Below, one piece after another: positions 16,717-25,467 of a DNA stretch of 45,764 bases (position 1 is its first letter; each line of letters opens with the position of its first letter). Under the pieces are notes generated by a model, which did not search any database, was not told the origin of the DNA, and was given only the letters and a program-made list of their open reading frames with translations. This stretch comes from Mycobacterium sp. 852002-51057_SCH5723018. GTDB taxonomy: Bacteria; Actinomycetota; Actinomycetes; Mycobacteriales; Mycobacteriaceae. Location: NCBI RefSeq assembly GCF_001667035.1, contig NZ_LZIR01000128.1:1-45764 (forward strand), written 5' to 3'. A program made the translations under genes and the position numbers.

Positions 16717-18038
16717 GGCCGCGGCGCCCCCAGCCGGTACACCCGCCACCCGGCCTGCCGCCAGCGGGCGGCGTCAAGGCAGTTGCGGCCGTCGACGATG
16801 ACCCGCGCGCGTACCCGATCGGCCAGGTCGTCCGGGTCGAGCTCGATGAACTGCCGCCACTCGGTCAGCACCAGCACCGCATCGGCGCGCTCGCAGGCCT
16901 CTTCGACCGAAACCGCGTAGTTCAGCGTCGGGAACAGCCGCTGCGCGTTGTCCAGTGCCTTGGGGTCATACACGTTGACCGCGGCCCCGTTGAGCTGAAG
17001 TTGGCCCGCGACGTTGAGCGCGGGCGAGTCACGCACATCGTCGGATTCGGGTTTGAACGCCGCACCCAGGACGGCGATGTTGGCGCCCAGCAGCGAGCCG
17101 CCGCATGCGGTGGTGGCCAGCTCGACCATCCGGGTGCGCCGGCGCATGTTGATGCTGTCCACCTCGCGCAGGAACGTCAGCGCCTGGTCGGCTCCCAGCT
17201 CGCCGGCGCGGGCCATGAACGCGCGGATGTCCTTGGGCAGGCATCCGCCGCCGAAACCCAAACCGGCATTGAGGAATTGGCGACCGATCCGCGGGTCGTA
17301 CCCGAGGGCGTCGGCCAGCACGCTGACGTCAGCGCCCGCGGCCTCGCACACCTCGGAGATGGCGTTGATGAACGAAATCTTGGTCGCCAGAAAGGCATTG
17401 GCGGAAACCTTGACCAACTCCGCGGTCTGCAGGTCCGTCACCAGGAACGGCACACCTGCGTCCAGCAGCGGGCCGTACAGTTCTCGGACCGCCGCCTCGG
17501 CGCGCGTCGAACCCTGTTGGATGCCGAGCACGATGCGATCCGGGTGCAGGGTGTCGTGCACAGCGTAGCCCTCGCGCAAAAACTCCGGATTCCAGGCGAT
17601 TTCGACGTCGACTTCGTGCGGCGCCAGCGCGGCCGCCCGGTGATTCAGCTCGGCCGCGGTGCCCACCGGGACCGTCGACTTGCCGACGAGCACCGACGGC
17701 CTGGTCAGCCGCGGCACCAGCGCATCGATGACCGCGTGCACGTGGCACAGGTCGGCGCCGTATTCGCCCTTCTTTTGCGGCGTTCCGACGCCCAGAAAGT
17801 GAACGTCGGCGAAGTCGGCCGCCATTTCGTAGTCAGTGGTGAACCGCAGCCGTCCGGCAGCGAGATTGTCGGTCAACAACTTTCGCAGGCCGGGCTCGTA
17901 GAACGGAACATCACCGCCGGCCAGCTTGGCGACTTTGCCCGCGTCGATATCGACCCCCACGACGTCGTGTCCCAGTTCCGCCATCCCGACGGCGTGGGTG
18001 GCACCGAGGTAACCGGTGCCAAATACGGTGCATCGCAT
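16713..18038 (-). CDS. udgA: UDP-glucose 6-dehydrogenase UdgA
   Basis: This 441-residue enzyme oxidises UDP-glucose to UDP-glucuronate in two NAD-dependent steps. The N-terminal Rossmann motif GTGYLGATHAVGMAELGHDV is at residues 7-26. The catalytic cysteine is in GFGGGCLPKDIRAFMARAG, near residue 260. The C-terminal UDP-binding domain has GAAFKPESDDVRDSPAL. Length is normal. ATG at 18036-18038. Orthologue: Rv0322. It is convergent with the HNH gene, overlapping by four bases. The DUF7159 gene cluster upstream is on the same strand, 88 bp away. Confidence 0.94.
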   Translation of the reverse strand: MRCTVFGTGYLGATHAVGMAELGHDVVGVDIDAGKVAKLAGGDVPFYEPGLRKLLTDNLAAGRLRFTTDYEMAADFADVHFLGVGTPQKKGEYGADLCHVHAVIDALVPRLTRPSVLVGKSTVPVGTAAELNHRAAALAPHEVDVEIAWNPEFLREGYAVHDTLHPDRIVLGIQQGSTRAEAAVRELYGPLLDAGVPFLVTDLQTAELVKVSANAFLATKISFINAISEVCEAAGADVSVLADALGYDPRIGRQFLNAGLGFGGGCLPKDIRAFMARAGELGADQALTFLREVDSINMRRRTRMVELATTACGGSLLGANIAVLGAAFKPESDDVRDSPALNVAGQLQLNGAAVNVYDPKALDNAQRLFPTLNYAVSVEEACERADAVLVLTEWRQFIELDPDDLADRVRARVIVDGRNCLDAARWRQAGWRVYRLGAPRP

Positions 18039-18126
18039 ACAACCGGTGTATGTGGTCGCGATGAGCTAACTGCATCGCTGTGCTGATCGGGAGGCAAACG
18101 GCAGGTGACAGCTGACCCCGAAGGGG

Positions 18127-19629
18127 CTAGTGGCGACCGAACCCGCCGTGACCGCCGCCCTGGCCGCCGCCGCCCCCGGGGAACCCGGGGAAGCCGCCGC
18201 CGCCGCGACCCGGCCCGCCGGGGAACTCGCCGCCGCCGCGACCCGGGCCGCCGGGGAACTCGCCGCCGCTGCGACCCGGCCCGAAGCCGCCTCCCGGCGG
18301 CGCACCGATGATGGGCGGACCACCGATGCCGGGGATCGGCAGCGGGATCGGCACGGGGAGGGGTGCCACCACCGGTGGCGGCGCGGGGGCGGGAACCGGG
18401 GCCGCCTGCACCGGAACCGGGGCTGGCGCGGGAGCCTCGGGAATCGGCGCGGGCGCCGGGGCGGGAGCCTCGGGAACCGGGGCCTGGGCGGGAGCGGGCG
18501 GCTCCGGAACCGCGGCCGGCGCGGGAGCCGGCGCCTCGGCTGGAGCCGGTGCGGGAGCCGCGGGGGCGGGTGCCGGGGCCGGCGCCGCCGGTGCCTGGGC
18601 GGGCGCGACGACGTTGTGGCCGGGAGCGGGCTGCACACTGGCGGTCGGCCGGATCGCGATCGCCAACGAAACAACCAGCGCCGCCACACCGACGACGAAG
18701 ATGCCCGCCACCGCGCTCCCAACCAGCCGGAACGACCTGCGCTCGCCATAGCCTTCGTCAGCGAGCTGCGAGGCCGCGTGCTCGCCGGTGTAGGGGTAGT
18801 CGAGATCGTCGGCCACAGCGCTGTAGGCCAGAGGGTCGTCGGCGCCGCCGGCCGGATTCTCGAAGTAGCCCGGGGCGACGGCGAACGGGGCGATGGCACC
18901 GGTGCCCGGATCCTGCGCGTAGGCCAGCGCCGTGGTGGACGACGCGAACAGCGGAGCACTGGCCGACGCCAGCGCCGCTCCCCGCGCCAACGCCGTCTCC
19001 GGCTCCTCGGGCGATGCCAGCGGCAGGGTGGTCGCGGCCTCCAGCGCCGGCTTGATCATCGGGATGTCGACTCCGGAGCCCACGACGAACACGGCATCCG
19101 GATGGGCCGCTAGCGTCTCGGCTTCCGAGACCATGCTGGCCAGCTGGGTGACCGCGGCTTCGTCGTCATCGGGCAGGGGTTCCCGACGAACGTCGGTGAC
19201 GGACCCATCCGCGCTGTCGACGACGGCCAGGGTCGCAGTATCAGGCTCGATGTACAGCAGCGCGGTGTGCGCATAGTTGGTTTGATTGCCGACCGCCTGG
19301 GCCAGTGCGGCCGCGGCCAGAAACGCCGAGACCAGCATCACATTTTCGACCTTGTGGGCGGCCAGCGCATCCCACAGGGCGGCGGCCTCGATCGGGTCGG
19401 TGAAAGTGACGCCGGTCGACGCCAGTTGGTAGCCGCCCTCGGCCGCGCCCTCCCGGGTCCCCAGGATCGCCGAGACTACCTGGTCGGCCGCGGTGACCGT
19501 TGCCGCGTCGTCGTCCGCGGCCACCTGGAAGTTGTCCTCTTCGACCGTCGCGCCGTCGCCGTTCTCACCTTCGACCAGCACCATCCGGACGGCCGTCGGC
19601 GCCATCGAGACGCCAAGTACGGTGTCCAC
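18127..19629 (-). CDS. DUF7159-type membrane protein 1: degenerate Hsp70/actin-like domain plus Pro/Gly tail
   Basis: The 500-residue product has four parts. Residues 1-250 look like a decayed Hsp70/actin fold. LGVSMAPTAVRMVLVEG aligns with the phosphate-1 hairpin of DnaK, ALLYIEPDTATLAVVD with phosphate-2, FVVGSGVDIPMIKPALEA with the adenosine motif, and PETALARGAALASA with the closing helix. The Asp and Gly residues needed for ATP hydrolysis are absent. Residues about 302-326 are a membrane helix, then an Ala/Pro stretch, then a Gly-rich tail with GRGGGEFPGGP repeats. The N-domain is probably cytoplasmic and the tail outside. GTG at 19627-19629 follows GGAGGAG and agrees with the paralogues. 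Related proteins include, I believe, Rv0312 of M. tuberculosis. Function unknown. Confidence 0.8.
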   Translation of the reverse strand: MDTVLGVSMAPTAVRMVLVEGENGDGATVEEDNFQVAADDDAATVTAADQVVSAILGTREGAAEGGYQLASTGVTFTDPIEAAALWDALAAHKVENVMLVSAFLAAAALAQAVGNQTNYAHTALLYIEPDTATLAVVDSADGSVTDVRREPLPDDDEAAVTQLASMVSEAETLAAHPDAVFVVGSGVDIPMIKPALEAATTLPLASPEEPETALARGAALASASAPLFASSTTALAYAQDPGTGAIAPFAVAPGYFENPAGGADDPLAYSAVADDLDYPYTGEHAASQLADEGYGERRSFRLVGSAVAGIFVVGVAALVVSLAIAIRPTASVQPAPGHNVVAPAQAPAAPAPAPAPAAPAPAPAEAPAPAPAAVPEPPAPAQAPVPEAPAPAPAPIPEAPAPAPVPVQAAPVPAPAPPPVVAPLPVPIPLPIPGIGGPPIIGAPPGGGFGPGRSGGEFPGGPGRGGGEFPGGPGRGGGGFPGFPGGGGGQGGGHGGFGRH

Positions 19630-19935
19630 AGCTCCTCCATCGTCGTTTGCGAGCTCCTGAGGTCGGGGACGCGGTCGTTGTAAGCTCCGGCCAAAGCAAC
19701 ACGTCGACGGGTCCCCACCATGTGTTCCCCGACCAACCGATTTTACGCGGATATCCGCTCGGCGACGGACTAGGGGACCAGGATTTCGTGCCCCAGGGCA
19801 GCCAGCCGCCGTGGTCGTCGTGATCGGTGCAGCGGCAGCCACTGCTGCGGGGGATTCGGACCAGGGGCGGCCGGTGCGGGCGATGGCCGCCAGGGCGTCT
19901 CGCAGCGCGACCGGCTCGGCTTGGTCGTGGAATGG
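19630..19935. other. Spacer between DUF7159 genes 1 and 2
   Basis: No gene is supported. The first 20 bases hold the ribosome-binding site of gene 1. The remainder probably holds its promoter. Overlapping frames here are shadows that continue into the repeats of gene 2. Confidence 0.5.
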
Positions 19936-21411
19936 CTACCGGCGTCCGAAGCCACCGAATCCGTGGCCCCCGCCGAAGGGTCCGAATCGGTGTCCGCCGC
20001 CGAAGCCACCATGACCGCCACCAAAGGGTCCGCGGCCGCCACTGAAGGGCCCGCCGAAGCGACCGTGCCCACCGAAGGGGCCGTGCCCGCCGCCGAAGGG
20101 CCCGGGGAGGCCGCCGAACGGGCCGCCGCCAAGGGGTCCGCGGCCGCCCCCGAGCCTGGGCACCGGAGGTTGGACAACCGGCACCCGAGGGACGGGAACA
20201 AACACGGGCGCCGGAACCGGAATGGGCGCCGGCGGAGCCGCCGGGGCCGGAACGACGGCCGGGGGGTGCATGGGGTGGGGCGCCGCCACCGGCGCGGGCG
20301 CCTGGATCTTCGGCGTGGCCACCGGCGGTGGCGGCGCGGGCACGGATCGCGTTGGCACGACAACGTTTTCGTTGGGGCTGGGTCGCAACGCGACCGTCGG
20401 GCGGATACTGATCGCCAGCGCGATCTCGAGCGCCACCACCGCGGTGATGAAGATCACCGCGAGCGTGCTGCCGACCAGCAGGACAGACTTGCGCCGCGGC
20501 GCGCCCTCCTCCAGGCCCATGGCGCTTCGGTCGTCGGCGTACCCGTCGGGCACGGCGCTGTAGGCGACGTTGGCCTTGCCTTCGCGGGTACCGGCGGAAA
20601 GCGCTGGCACGCTTTTGTATTCGGGCAGGTATCCCGGCAGTAGCCCGGGCGATTGTCCGGCGAGCGCTAACGGATCGACCTCGCCGGTGCCTGGGTCCAG
20701 CGCGTAGGCCAGCGCGGCGGTAGAGGACGCGAACAGCGGCGCATTGGCCGACGCCAGCGCCGCGCCCCTTGCCAGGGCCATCTCCGGCTCGTCGGGTACG
20801 GACAGCTCGAGGGGGCTCGCGGCCTCCAGTACCGGCTTGATCAGCGGGATGTCGACGCCAGACCCGACAACGACCACACCCTCGGGGCGCGCCTCCAATG
20901 CCTCAGCGCCGGAGACCATTTCGACGAGCTCGGCCACCGCCTGGTCTTCGTCGTCGGCGAGGATTCGGCGCCGCACCTCGGAGATGGAACCGTCAGCGGT
21001 GTCAACCGCCGCCAGCGTCGCGGTGTACGGCTCGACGAAGAGCAGCGCGGTATGCGCATAGTTGGTGGCATCGCCGACGGCCTGGGTCAGCGCGGCCGCG
21101 GCCATGAAGGCCGAGACCAGCATCACATTCTCGATCTTGTGGGCGATCAAGGCGTCGCGCAGCAGCGCAGCCTCGACGTGATCGGTCCACGTCACCCCGG
21201 TCGACAAGAGTTGGTAACCGCCCTCGGCGGCGCCCTCCCGGGTACCCAAGATCGCGGAGATCACCTGGTCGGGCGCCGTGGACGGCGACCCGGCCGCGTC
21301 GACGTCGAAACTGTCCTGATCGACGGCGACCCCGTCGGCGTTTTCGCCCTCGACCAGCACCATGCGGACCTTCGTAGGCGCCATCGAGACGCCAAGCACG
21401 ATGCCCACCAC
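19936..21411 (-). CDS. DUF7159-type membrane protein 2
   Basis: This 491-residue paralogue of the preceding gene has the same order of parts. The degenerate Hsp70/actin-like domain begins VVGIVLGVSMAPTKVRMVLV and includes VVVVGSGVDIPLIKPVLEA and EMALARGAALASANAPLF. A membrane helix lies near residues 315-340, followed by a Pro/Ala region. The C-terminal tail is rich in Gly, Phe and His (GGHGPFGGHGRFGG type), which differs from the other copies. Start GTG at 21409-21411 has GGGGGAG eight bases upstream; the next GTG codon aligns equally well with the paralogues. Between the two conserved blocks it has an insertion (LAGQSPGLLPGYLPEYKS) that gene 1 lacks. Function unknown. Confidence 0.8.
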   Translation of the reverse strand: MVGIVLGVSMAPTKVRMVLVEGENADGVAVDQDSFDVDAAGSPSTAPDQVISAILGTREGAAEGGYQLLSTGVTWTDHVEAALLRDALIAHKIENVMLVSAFMAAAALTQAVGDATNYAHTALLFVEPYTATLAAVDTADGSISEVRRRILADDEDQAVAELVEMVSGAEALEARPEGVVVVGSGVDIPLIKPVLEAASPLELSVPDEPEMALARGAALASANAPLFASSTAALAYALDPGTGEVDPLALAGQSPGLLPGYLPEYKSVPALSAGTREGKANVAYSAVPDGYADDRSAMGLEEGAPRRKSVLLVGSTLAVIFITAVVALEIALAISIRPTVALRPSPNENVVVPTRSVPAPPPPVATPKIQAPAPVAAPHPMHPPAVVPAPAAPPAPIPVPAPVFVPVPRVPVVQPPVPRLGGGRGPLGGGPFGGLPGPFGGGHGPFGGHGRFGGPFSGGRGPFGGGHGGFGGGHRFGPFGGGHGFGGFGRR

Positions 21412-21596
21412 CGCAGAAGCTCCCCCTCGGTAATTTGGCGTGCCGCCGGACAAGTGCATCGGCGGACACGATTCCCCAGCGCTATCGCGTTCAGGGGATT
21501 CCGGGAAAACGAGGCGGCGCGGATTTTCGGCCTGCCTCAGTACTCCGACCCTACCCGCGCAGCCGCAGGGCGTGCGATCGCGCCGAGAGCGTGTGG

Positions 21597-23708
21597 CTAA
21601 TGGTGCCCGCCGCCGCTGTGGCCACCGCCGCCGCCGCCCCCGAAGCTGCCGCCGCCGCCGCTGCTGCCACCGCCGCTGTGGCCACCGCCGAAGCCGCCGC
21701 CGCCGCCACCGCCGAACGGACCGCCTCCAATCGGGCCGCCCCCGCCGATCGGACCGCCGCCGTGACCGCCGCCGCCGAAGGGACCGCCGCCACCAATCGG
21801 ACCGCCGCCGCCGAAGGGACCGCCACCACCAATCGGGCCGCCACCAATCGGCCCACCGCCGCCGTGACCGCCACCCCCGAACGGCCCACCGCCGACGGGT
21901 CCGCCGCCACCGATCGGGCCGCCACCACCAATTGGGCCACCGCCACCGGGGAGGTGAATGGGCCCACCGCCCGGGCCACCACCAATCGGGCCCCCGCCAC
22001 CAATCGGGCCGCCGCCACCAATCGGGCCACCACCGCCGGGGAGGTGAATGGGCCCACCGCCGGGGCCGCCGCCACCAATCGGGCCACCACCACCGAGCGG
22101 GCCACCACCACCGATCGGACCGCCACCACCAATCGGGCCACCGCCACCAATGGGGCCACCGCCACCGGGGAAGTGAATGGGTCCACCGCCGGGGCCGCCT
22201 GGACCGTTGCCGGGCACTGGAATGTGTCCACCGCCGCCCTCACCGCCGGGGCTGCTCGGCTTGGGCAACGGGTCTTGCCCCGGGAAAGGTTGATGCGGCG
22301 GCGACTGGGGAACCACGCCACCGCCTTGGGGCGGCAACTGCGGCTGCGGGATGTGCACGGGCGGTTGCGGCACCACCGGTTGCGGCGGCGCCAGGCGCGG
22401 CGGTGCCTGAATCACCGGCGGGCTCAGCACCGGCTCGGGAACGGGCAAGCGCAGCGCCGGTGCGGGAACCGGCAACACCGGAGGCACCACCACAGGAACC
22501 GGCATCACGGGATCGATCGCGGGCGGAGCCGCGGGCAGCGGCGGAGCAGGGGCCGGCGCCGCAGGAAGCGGAGCGGCGGCCGGCGGGCTCAACGGCCGGG
22601 GCGCCGCCACGGGCGCCGGCAGGTTGATCTTCGGCAGCGCGGGAGCGGCCTCAACCGCAGGCGCCGCGGCCTGTTGCGTTGGGACGATGAGGTTTTGGCT
22701 GGGACTCGGCCGCAAAGCGACGGTCCCGGTGGTGCGGATGCCGATCGCCAGCGCGATTTCCAGCGCCAGCACGGCGCTGATCCCCACGACGGCCAACCCA
22801 CTGCCGACCAGCAGCATTGGCCGGTGACGTGGTTGCTCCGGTTCCTGGGCGAACAGCTTCTCTATGACGACGGTCGGGGCGTCCGCGTCCTCGTCGGGCA
22901 CCGCGCTATAGGCCAGGTCGTCGTCGGCGCCGGCCACGCGGAGGTATTCGGGCAGCGCGTAGCCGTCGATGGTGCCGGTGCCCGGGTCCTGGGCGTAGGC
23001 CAGCGCGGCCGTCGACGACGAGAACAGCGGCGCGTTCGCCGACGCCAGGGCCGCGCCTCGGGCCAGCGCCGTCTCCGGCTCCTCCGGCGCGCTCACGTCA
23101 AGCGACGTCGCCGACTCCAGGGCCGGCTTGATCGGGGCGATGTCGACGCCCGACCCGACCAGAAAGAGTCCGTCCGGACCCGATTGCAAGCGCTCCAGCC
23201 CGGCGACCATGCCGCTGAGCTGTGCGGTGGCCTGGTCGTAGGACTCGGCGTAGATCTGCTGTTTGTAGACATCGGCGATGGAACCGTCGGAGGTGTCCAC
23301 GACGGCCAACGTCGCGGTGTCGGGCTCGACGAAAAGCACCGCGGTGCGCTCGTAACCCATTGCGCCGCCGACGCTTTGAGCCAGCGCGGTGGCGGCCAGA
23401 AACGCCGACACCAGCATGACGTTCTCAATCTTGTGGGCGGCCAGCGCGTCGCGCAGCACGGCCGCTTCCAGCTGATCGGTCCACGTGACGCCGACGGCCG
23501 ACAGCTCCAGGCCGGCATCGACGGCACCTTCGCGGGTGCCAAGGATGGCGGCGATTACCTGATCGGGCCCCGTCGCGGTGGCCGGGTCCTCGACGGCCGT
23601 GACGTCAAACTCGTCCTCTTCCACGGTGACGCCGTCGGCATTTTCGCCTTCCAGCACAACCATCTTGATCGACGCCGGTGCCATCGACACCCCGAGCACG
23701 ATATCCAA
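21597..23708 (-). CDS. DUF7159-type membrane protein 3, longest copy
   Basis: This 703-residue copy starts at TTG 23706-23708 (LDIVLGVSMAPASIKMVVLE), with GGAGGGG six bases upstream. A TTG 15 bases earlier would put that site inside the gene. The degenerate Hsp70/actin-like domain has LFLVGSGVDIAPIKPALES and ETALARGAALASANAPLF. The membrane helix is near residues 275-300. A long Pro-rich stretch follows (about 300-480). A tail of about 220 residues then consists almost wholly of GGGGPIGGGGPI units, with two GGGPIHLPGGGGP copies and one GGGPIHFPGGGGP copy. The tail ends in His-rich GGGHSGGGHH. Such tails are probably extended and surface-exposed. Their DNA is highly repetitive and prone to length change. 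It is upstream of gene 2 on the same strand. Confidence 0.8.
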   Translation of the reverse strand: MDIVLGVSMAPASIKMVVLEGENADGVTVEEDEFDVTAVEDPATATGPDQVIAAILGTREGAVDAGLELSAVGVTWTDQLEAAVLRDALAAHKIENVMLVSAFLAATALAQSVGGAMGYERTAVLFVEPDTATLAVVDTSDGSIADVYKQQIYAESYDQATAQLSGMVAGLERLQSGPDGLFLVGSGVDIAPIKPALESATSLDVSAPEEPETALARGAALASANAPLFSSSTAALAYAQDPGTGTIDGYALPEYLRVAGADDDLAYSAVPDEDADAPTVVIEKLFAQEPEQPRHRPMLLVGSGLAVVGISAVLALEIALAIGIRTTGTVALRPSPSQNLIVPTQQAAAPAVEAAPALPKINLPAPVAAPRPLSPPAAAPLPAAPAPAPPLPAAPPAIDPVMPVPVVVPPVLPVPAPALRLPVPEPVLSPPVIQAPPRLAPPQPVVPQPPVHIPQPQLPPQGGGVVPQSPPHQPFPGQDPLPKPSSPGGEGGGGHIPVPGNGPGGPGGGPIHFPGGGGPIGGGGPIGGGGPIGGGGPLGGGGPIGGGGPGGGPIHLPGGGGPIGGGGPIGGGGPIGGGPGGGPIHLPGGGGPIGGGGPIGGGGPVGGGPFGGGGHGGGGPIGGGPIGGGGPFGGGGPIGGGGPFGGGGHGGGPIGGGGPIGGGPFGGGGGGGFGGGHSGGGSSGGGGSFGGGGGGGHSGGGHH

Positions 23709-23815
23709 AACAAACCCCTCCAAAGGTATTGCCGGTCACGCCATGGTCGGGCGGAGGAGGAACCATGGACCCATTCATCATGGCGCATAAACGCTATGCC
23801 GGTGGCCTACCGAAC

Positions 23816-24388
23816 CTAGGTAGATCTTATGAAGTTTTCATAGGAGCGAGACGGCGTCGGGCCGCGCTGGCCCTGGTACTTCGAACCCGCGCGAGAGCTG
23901 CCGTAGGGGTGCTCGGCCGGGCTCGTCAACCGCAGGATGCACAGCTGGCCGATCTTCATGCCGGGCCACAGCGTGATCGGCAGATTGGCGACGTTGGACA
24001 GCTCTAGCGTGATGTGACCGCTGAAGCCGGGATCGATGAAGCCGGCGGTCGAATGCGTGAGCAGACCCAGGCGGCCGAGGGACGACTTGCCCTCCAGACG
24101 CCCCGCGAGGTTGTCGGGCAAGGCGAACAGCTCGAGCGTGGAGCCGAGGACGAACTCGCCCGGGTGCAGCACGAACGGTTCCCCATTGAGGGGCTCCACC
24201 AGGGTGGTGAGCTCGTCTTGCTGCTTGGCGGGGTCGATGTGGGTGTAGCGGGTGTTGTTGAACACCCGGAACATGCGGTCGAGGCGAACGTCGATGCTGG
24301 ACGGCTGCACCAACGTGTCGTCGAAGGGGTCGATGCCCAACCGGCCGGCGCAGATTTCGGCCCTGAGGTCGCGATCGGAGAGCAGCAC
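23816..24388 (-). CDS. dcd: dCTP deaminase Dcd
   Basis: The 190-residue enzyme deaminates dCTP. The mycobacterial form (Rv0321) is bifunctional and yields dUMP directly, supplying thymidylate synthesis. Diagnostic motifs are VQPSSIDVRLDRMFRVF, HPGEFVLGSTLELFALP, LEGKSSLGRLGLLTHSTAGF with the active-site Ser and Arg, and IDPGFSGHITLELSN with the catalytic Glu. The C-terminal KYQGQRGPTPSRSYENF is the substrate-closing tail. Length matches the family. GTG start at 24386-24388. It lies 34 bp after the Rv0320-like gene on the same strand, suggesting co-transcription. The first DUF7159 copy downstream starts about 107 bp away. Confidence 0.95.
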   Translation of the reverse strand: MLLSDRDLRAEICAGRLGIDPFDDTLVQPSSIDVRLDRMFRVFNNTRYTHIDPAKQQDELTTLVEPLNGEPFVLHPGEFVLGSTLELFALPDNLAGRLEGKSSLGRLGLLTHSTAGFIDPGFSGHITLELSNVANLPITLWPGMKIGQLCILRLTSPAEHPYGSSRAGSKYQGQRGPTPSRSYENFIRST

Positions 24389-24422
24389 GCGACGAGCCTA
24401 TCTGCTGCTAGCCGTCCCGCCG

Positions 24423-25073
24423 TCAGTCAGCGAGGTACATTTCCCGACCCGTGGGGTATCCGCCCCCGGTCGTCGTGACGTGGACGTGGTCGTAGTGGCC
24501 GAGCCGGGACGACTGCGCCCCGCCGGGCGTGTAGTAGACGCCACGCCAGATCGCATCCTGTATCCCGAACCGGGTCGCGTTCTGCAGCACATACGCCACG
24601 ATCGCGTCTCCCAGCGCGATGCCCTCGGCGGAGCCGGGGTTGGGAATCATCACATCGAGCGCCAGGCCCAGCGGATGCCAGGGCAGCGGATCCGGTCGCA
24701 CGCCGCCGATTTCGTGGATCTGCGGGAAGGTCGCGCTGATGGCACGGGAAGTCAAGATCGTCCTGACTTGCAGGCCCCGCTCCGGCGCGATGCCGACGGG
24801 CAGGAAACGCGACCGCGTGTGGTATCTCGACGCCGCGACCAATTGGCCGTCAGGCGAGCCGACTTTATCCGACGTAGTCGGTGCCGCCGCCACGAGCTCG
24901 AGGCGCCAGGGGGTGGTGTCGGCGATAACGGGCTTGGCCTCTTCGCGGGCCGGTAATGGCCGGACATCTCCGGCGGCCGCGAAGAAGACGGCGGCGGGTG
25001 CAAGCATCGCGGCCAGGGCTACCTGCGGCTTTCGCCGCTTCCTGGCTAATTCGTGCCGACCCACGCAGAGCAC
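24423..25073 (-). CDS. Exported protein with M15-like zinc-site motifs, Rv0320-like
   Basis: About 216 residues with a basic start and a hydrophobic stretch (VALAAMLAPAAVFFAAAG) near residues 18-36 that acts as a signal peptide or anchor. The C-terminal 110 residues carry two zinc-site-like motifs, WHPLGLALDVMIPNP and LGHYDHVHVTTTGGG. These are typical of the D-Ala-D-Ala carboxypeptidase-like (M15-related) domain found on several actinobacterial cell-wall proteins. A role in peptidoglycan processing is therefore likely but not shown. Two possible GTG starts, at 25073 and 25064, both lack a clear ribosome-binding site. Its orthologue next to dcd in M. tuberculosis is Rv0320. The tRNA-Gly gene lies 163 bp away on the other strand. 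Confidence 0.75.
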   Translation of the reverse strand: MLCVGRHELARKRRKPQVALAAMLAPAAVFFAAAGDVRPLPAREEAKPVIADTTPWRLELVAAAPTTSDKVGSPDGQLVAASRYHTRSRFLPVGIAPERGLQVRTILTSRAISATFPQIHEIGGVRPDPLPWHPLGLALDVMIPNPGSAEGIALGDAIVAYVLQNATRFGIQDAIWRGVYYTPGGAQSSRLGHYDHVHVTTTGGGYPTGREMYLAD

Positions 25074-25236
25074 ATTACGGGCAGATCACGAAATAATAAA
25101 CACGGCATTGTTGAGAAACCGCCGGATAGAACTCCCGGGCTCGGGATGACGCTGTTGCGTACCGGATCGGTGCCGAGCCATCTCCGGAGTCTCGACGAGG
25201 GCGCGGCGCCGGATGCTAGCCTTTCGGAGCGACCAT

Positions 25237-25310
25237 GCCGATGTAGTTCAATGGCAGAACATCAGCTTCCCAAGCTGAATACGCGGGTTCGATTCCCGTC
25301 ATCGGCTCCA
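25237..25310 (+). tRNA. tRNA-Gly (anticodon CCC)
   Basis: A full cloverleaf is visible: acceptor GCCGATG (25237-25243) pairs with CATCGGC (25300-25306). The anticodon stem TCAGC/GCTGA flanks the loop TTCCCAA with anticodon CCC at 25269-25271. The T-arm is GCGGG-TTCGATT-CCCGT and the end is T-CCA, encoded at 25307-25310. It reads GGG glycine codons. Its 3' part from 25264 is the integration site of the adjacent islands. The gene remains complete because the duplicated segment restores it. Confidence 0.97.
25264..25310 (+). repeat. attL: 47-bp tRNA 3' segment duplicated at 29898-29944
   Basis: Identity with 29898-29944 is exact over 47 bases, from the anticodon stem to the CCA end, and stops abruptly on both sides. 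This is the usual footprint of a tyrosine-recombinase integration into a tRNA gene. Confidence 0.93.
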
Positions 25311-25317
25311 TGCCTAA

Positions 25318-25334
25318 CAGGGCATTCAGCCCTG
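25318..25334 (+). terminator. Hairpin just downstream of tRNA-Gly
   Basis: CAGGGC-ATTCA-GCCCTG forms a six-pair stem with a five-base loop, eight bases after the tRNA. There is no T-tract, as is common for mycobacterial terminators. It lies on island DNA, so any terminator role was acquired with the island. Confidence 0.45.
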
Positions 25335-25359
25335 AGTTCTCGCCCGGCAGTTGACCCGG

Positions 25360-25379
25360 TACCCCGTCCGTACCCCGAA
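25360..25379 (+). repeat. 20-bp repeat near the left end of island 1
   Basis: TACCCCGTCCGTACCCCGAA matches 29738-29757 at 19 of 20 positions, and similarity continues to a CGTACCAGC block shortly after in both. The repeated TACCCCG words might be remnants of integrase arm-type sites. That reading is inference. Confidence 0.5.
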
Positions 25380-25467
25380 ACGCGCGGTTGTGTCGTACCA
25401 GCACGCAACACTGAAACCGGTGCCGAGCACTCATAGCAGCAACCAACCCGTCGAGTCGAACCAAGCG

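Noticed and set aside
21597..22230. Repetitive DNA as a CRISPR array
   Set aside because: The repeats are in frame, encode GGGGPI units, vary in length and have no unique spacers or cas genes.
24619..25149. Plus-strand frame opposite the Rv0320-like gene
   Set aside because: The minus strand encodes a signal peptide and conserved zinc-site motifs; the plus frame has none.
25216..25464. Small protein reading MEPMTGIEPAYSAWEA across the tRNA region
   Set aside because: This is a well-known false frame produced by reading the tRNA 3' end backwards. It recurs at 29859-30056 for the same reason, at the copied att segment.
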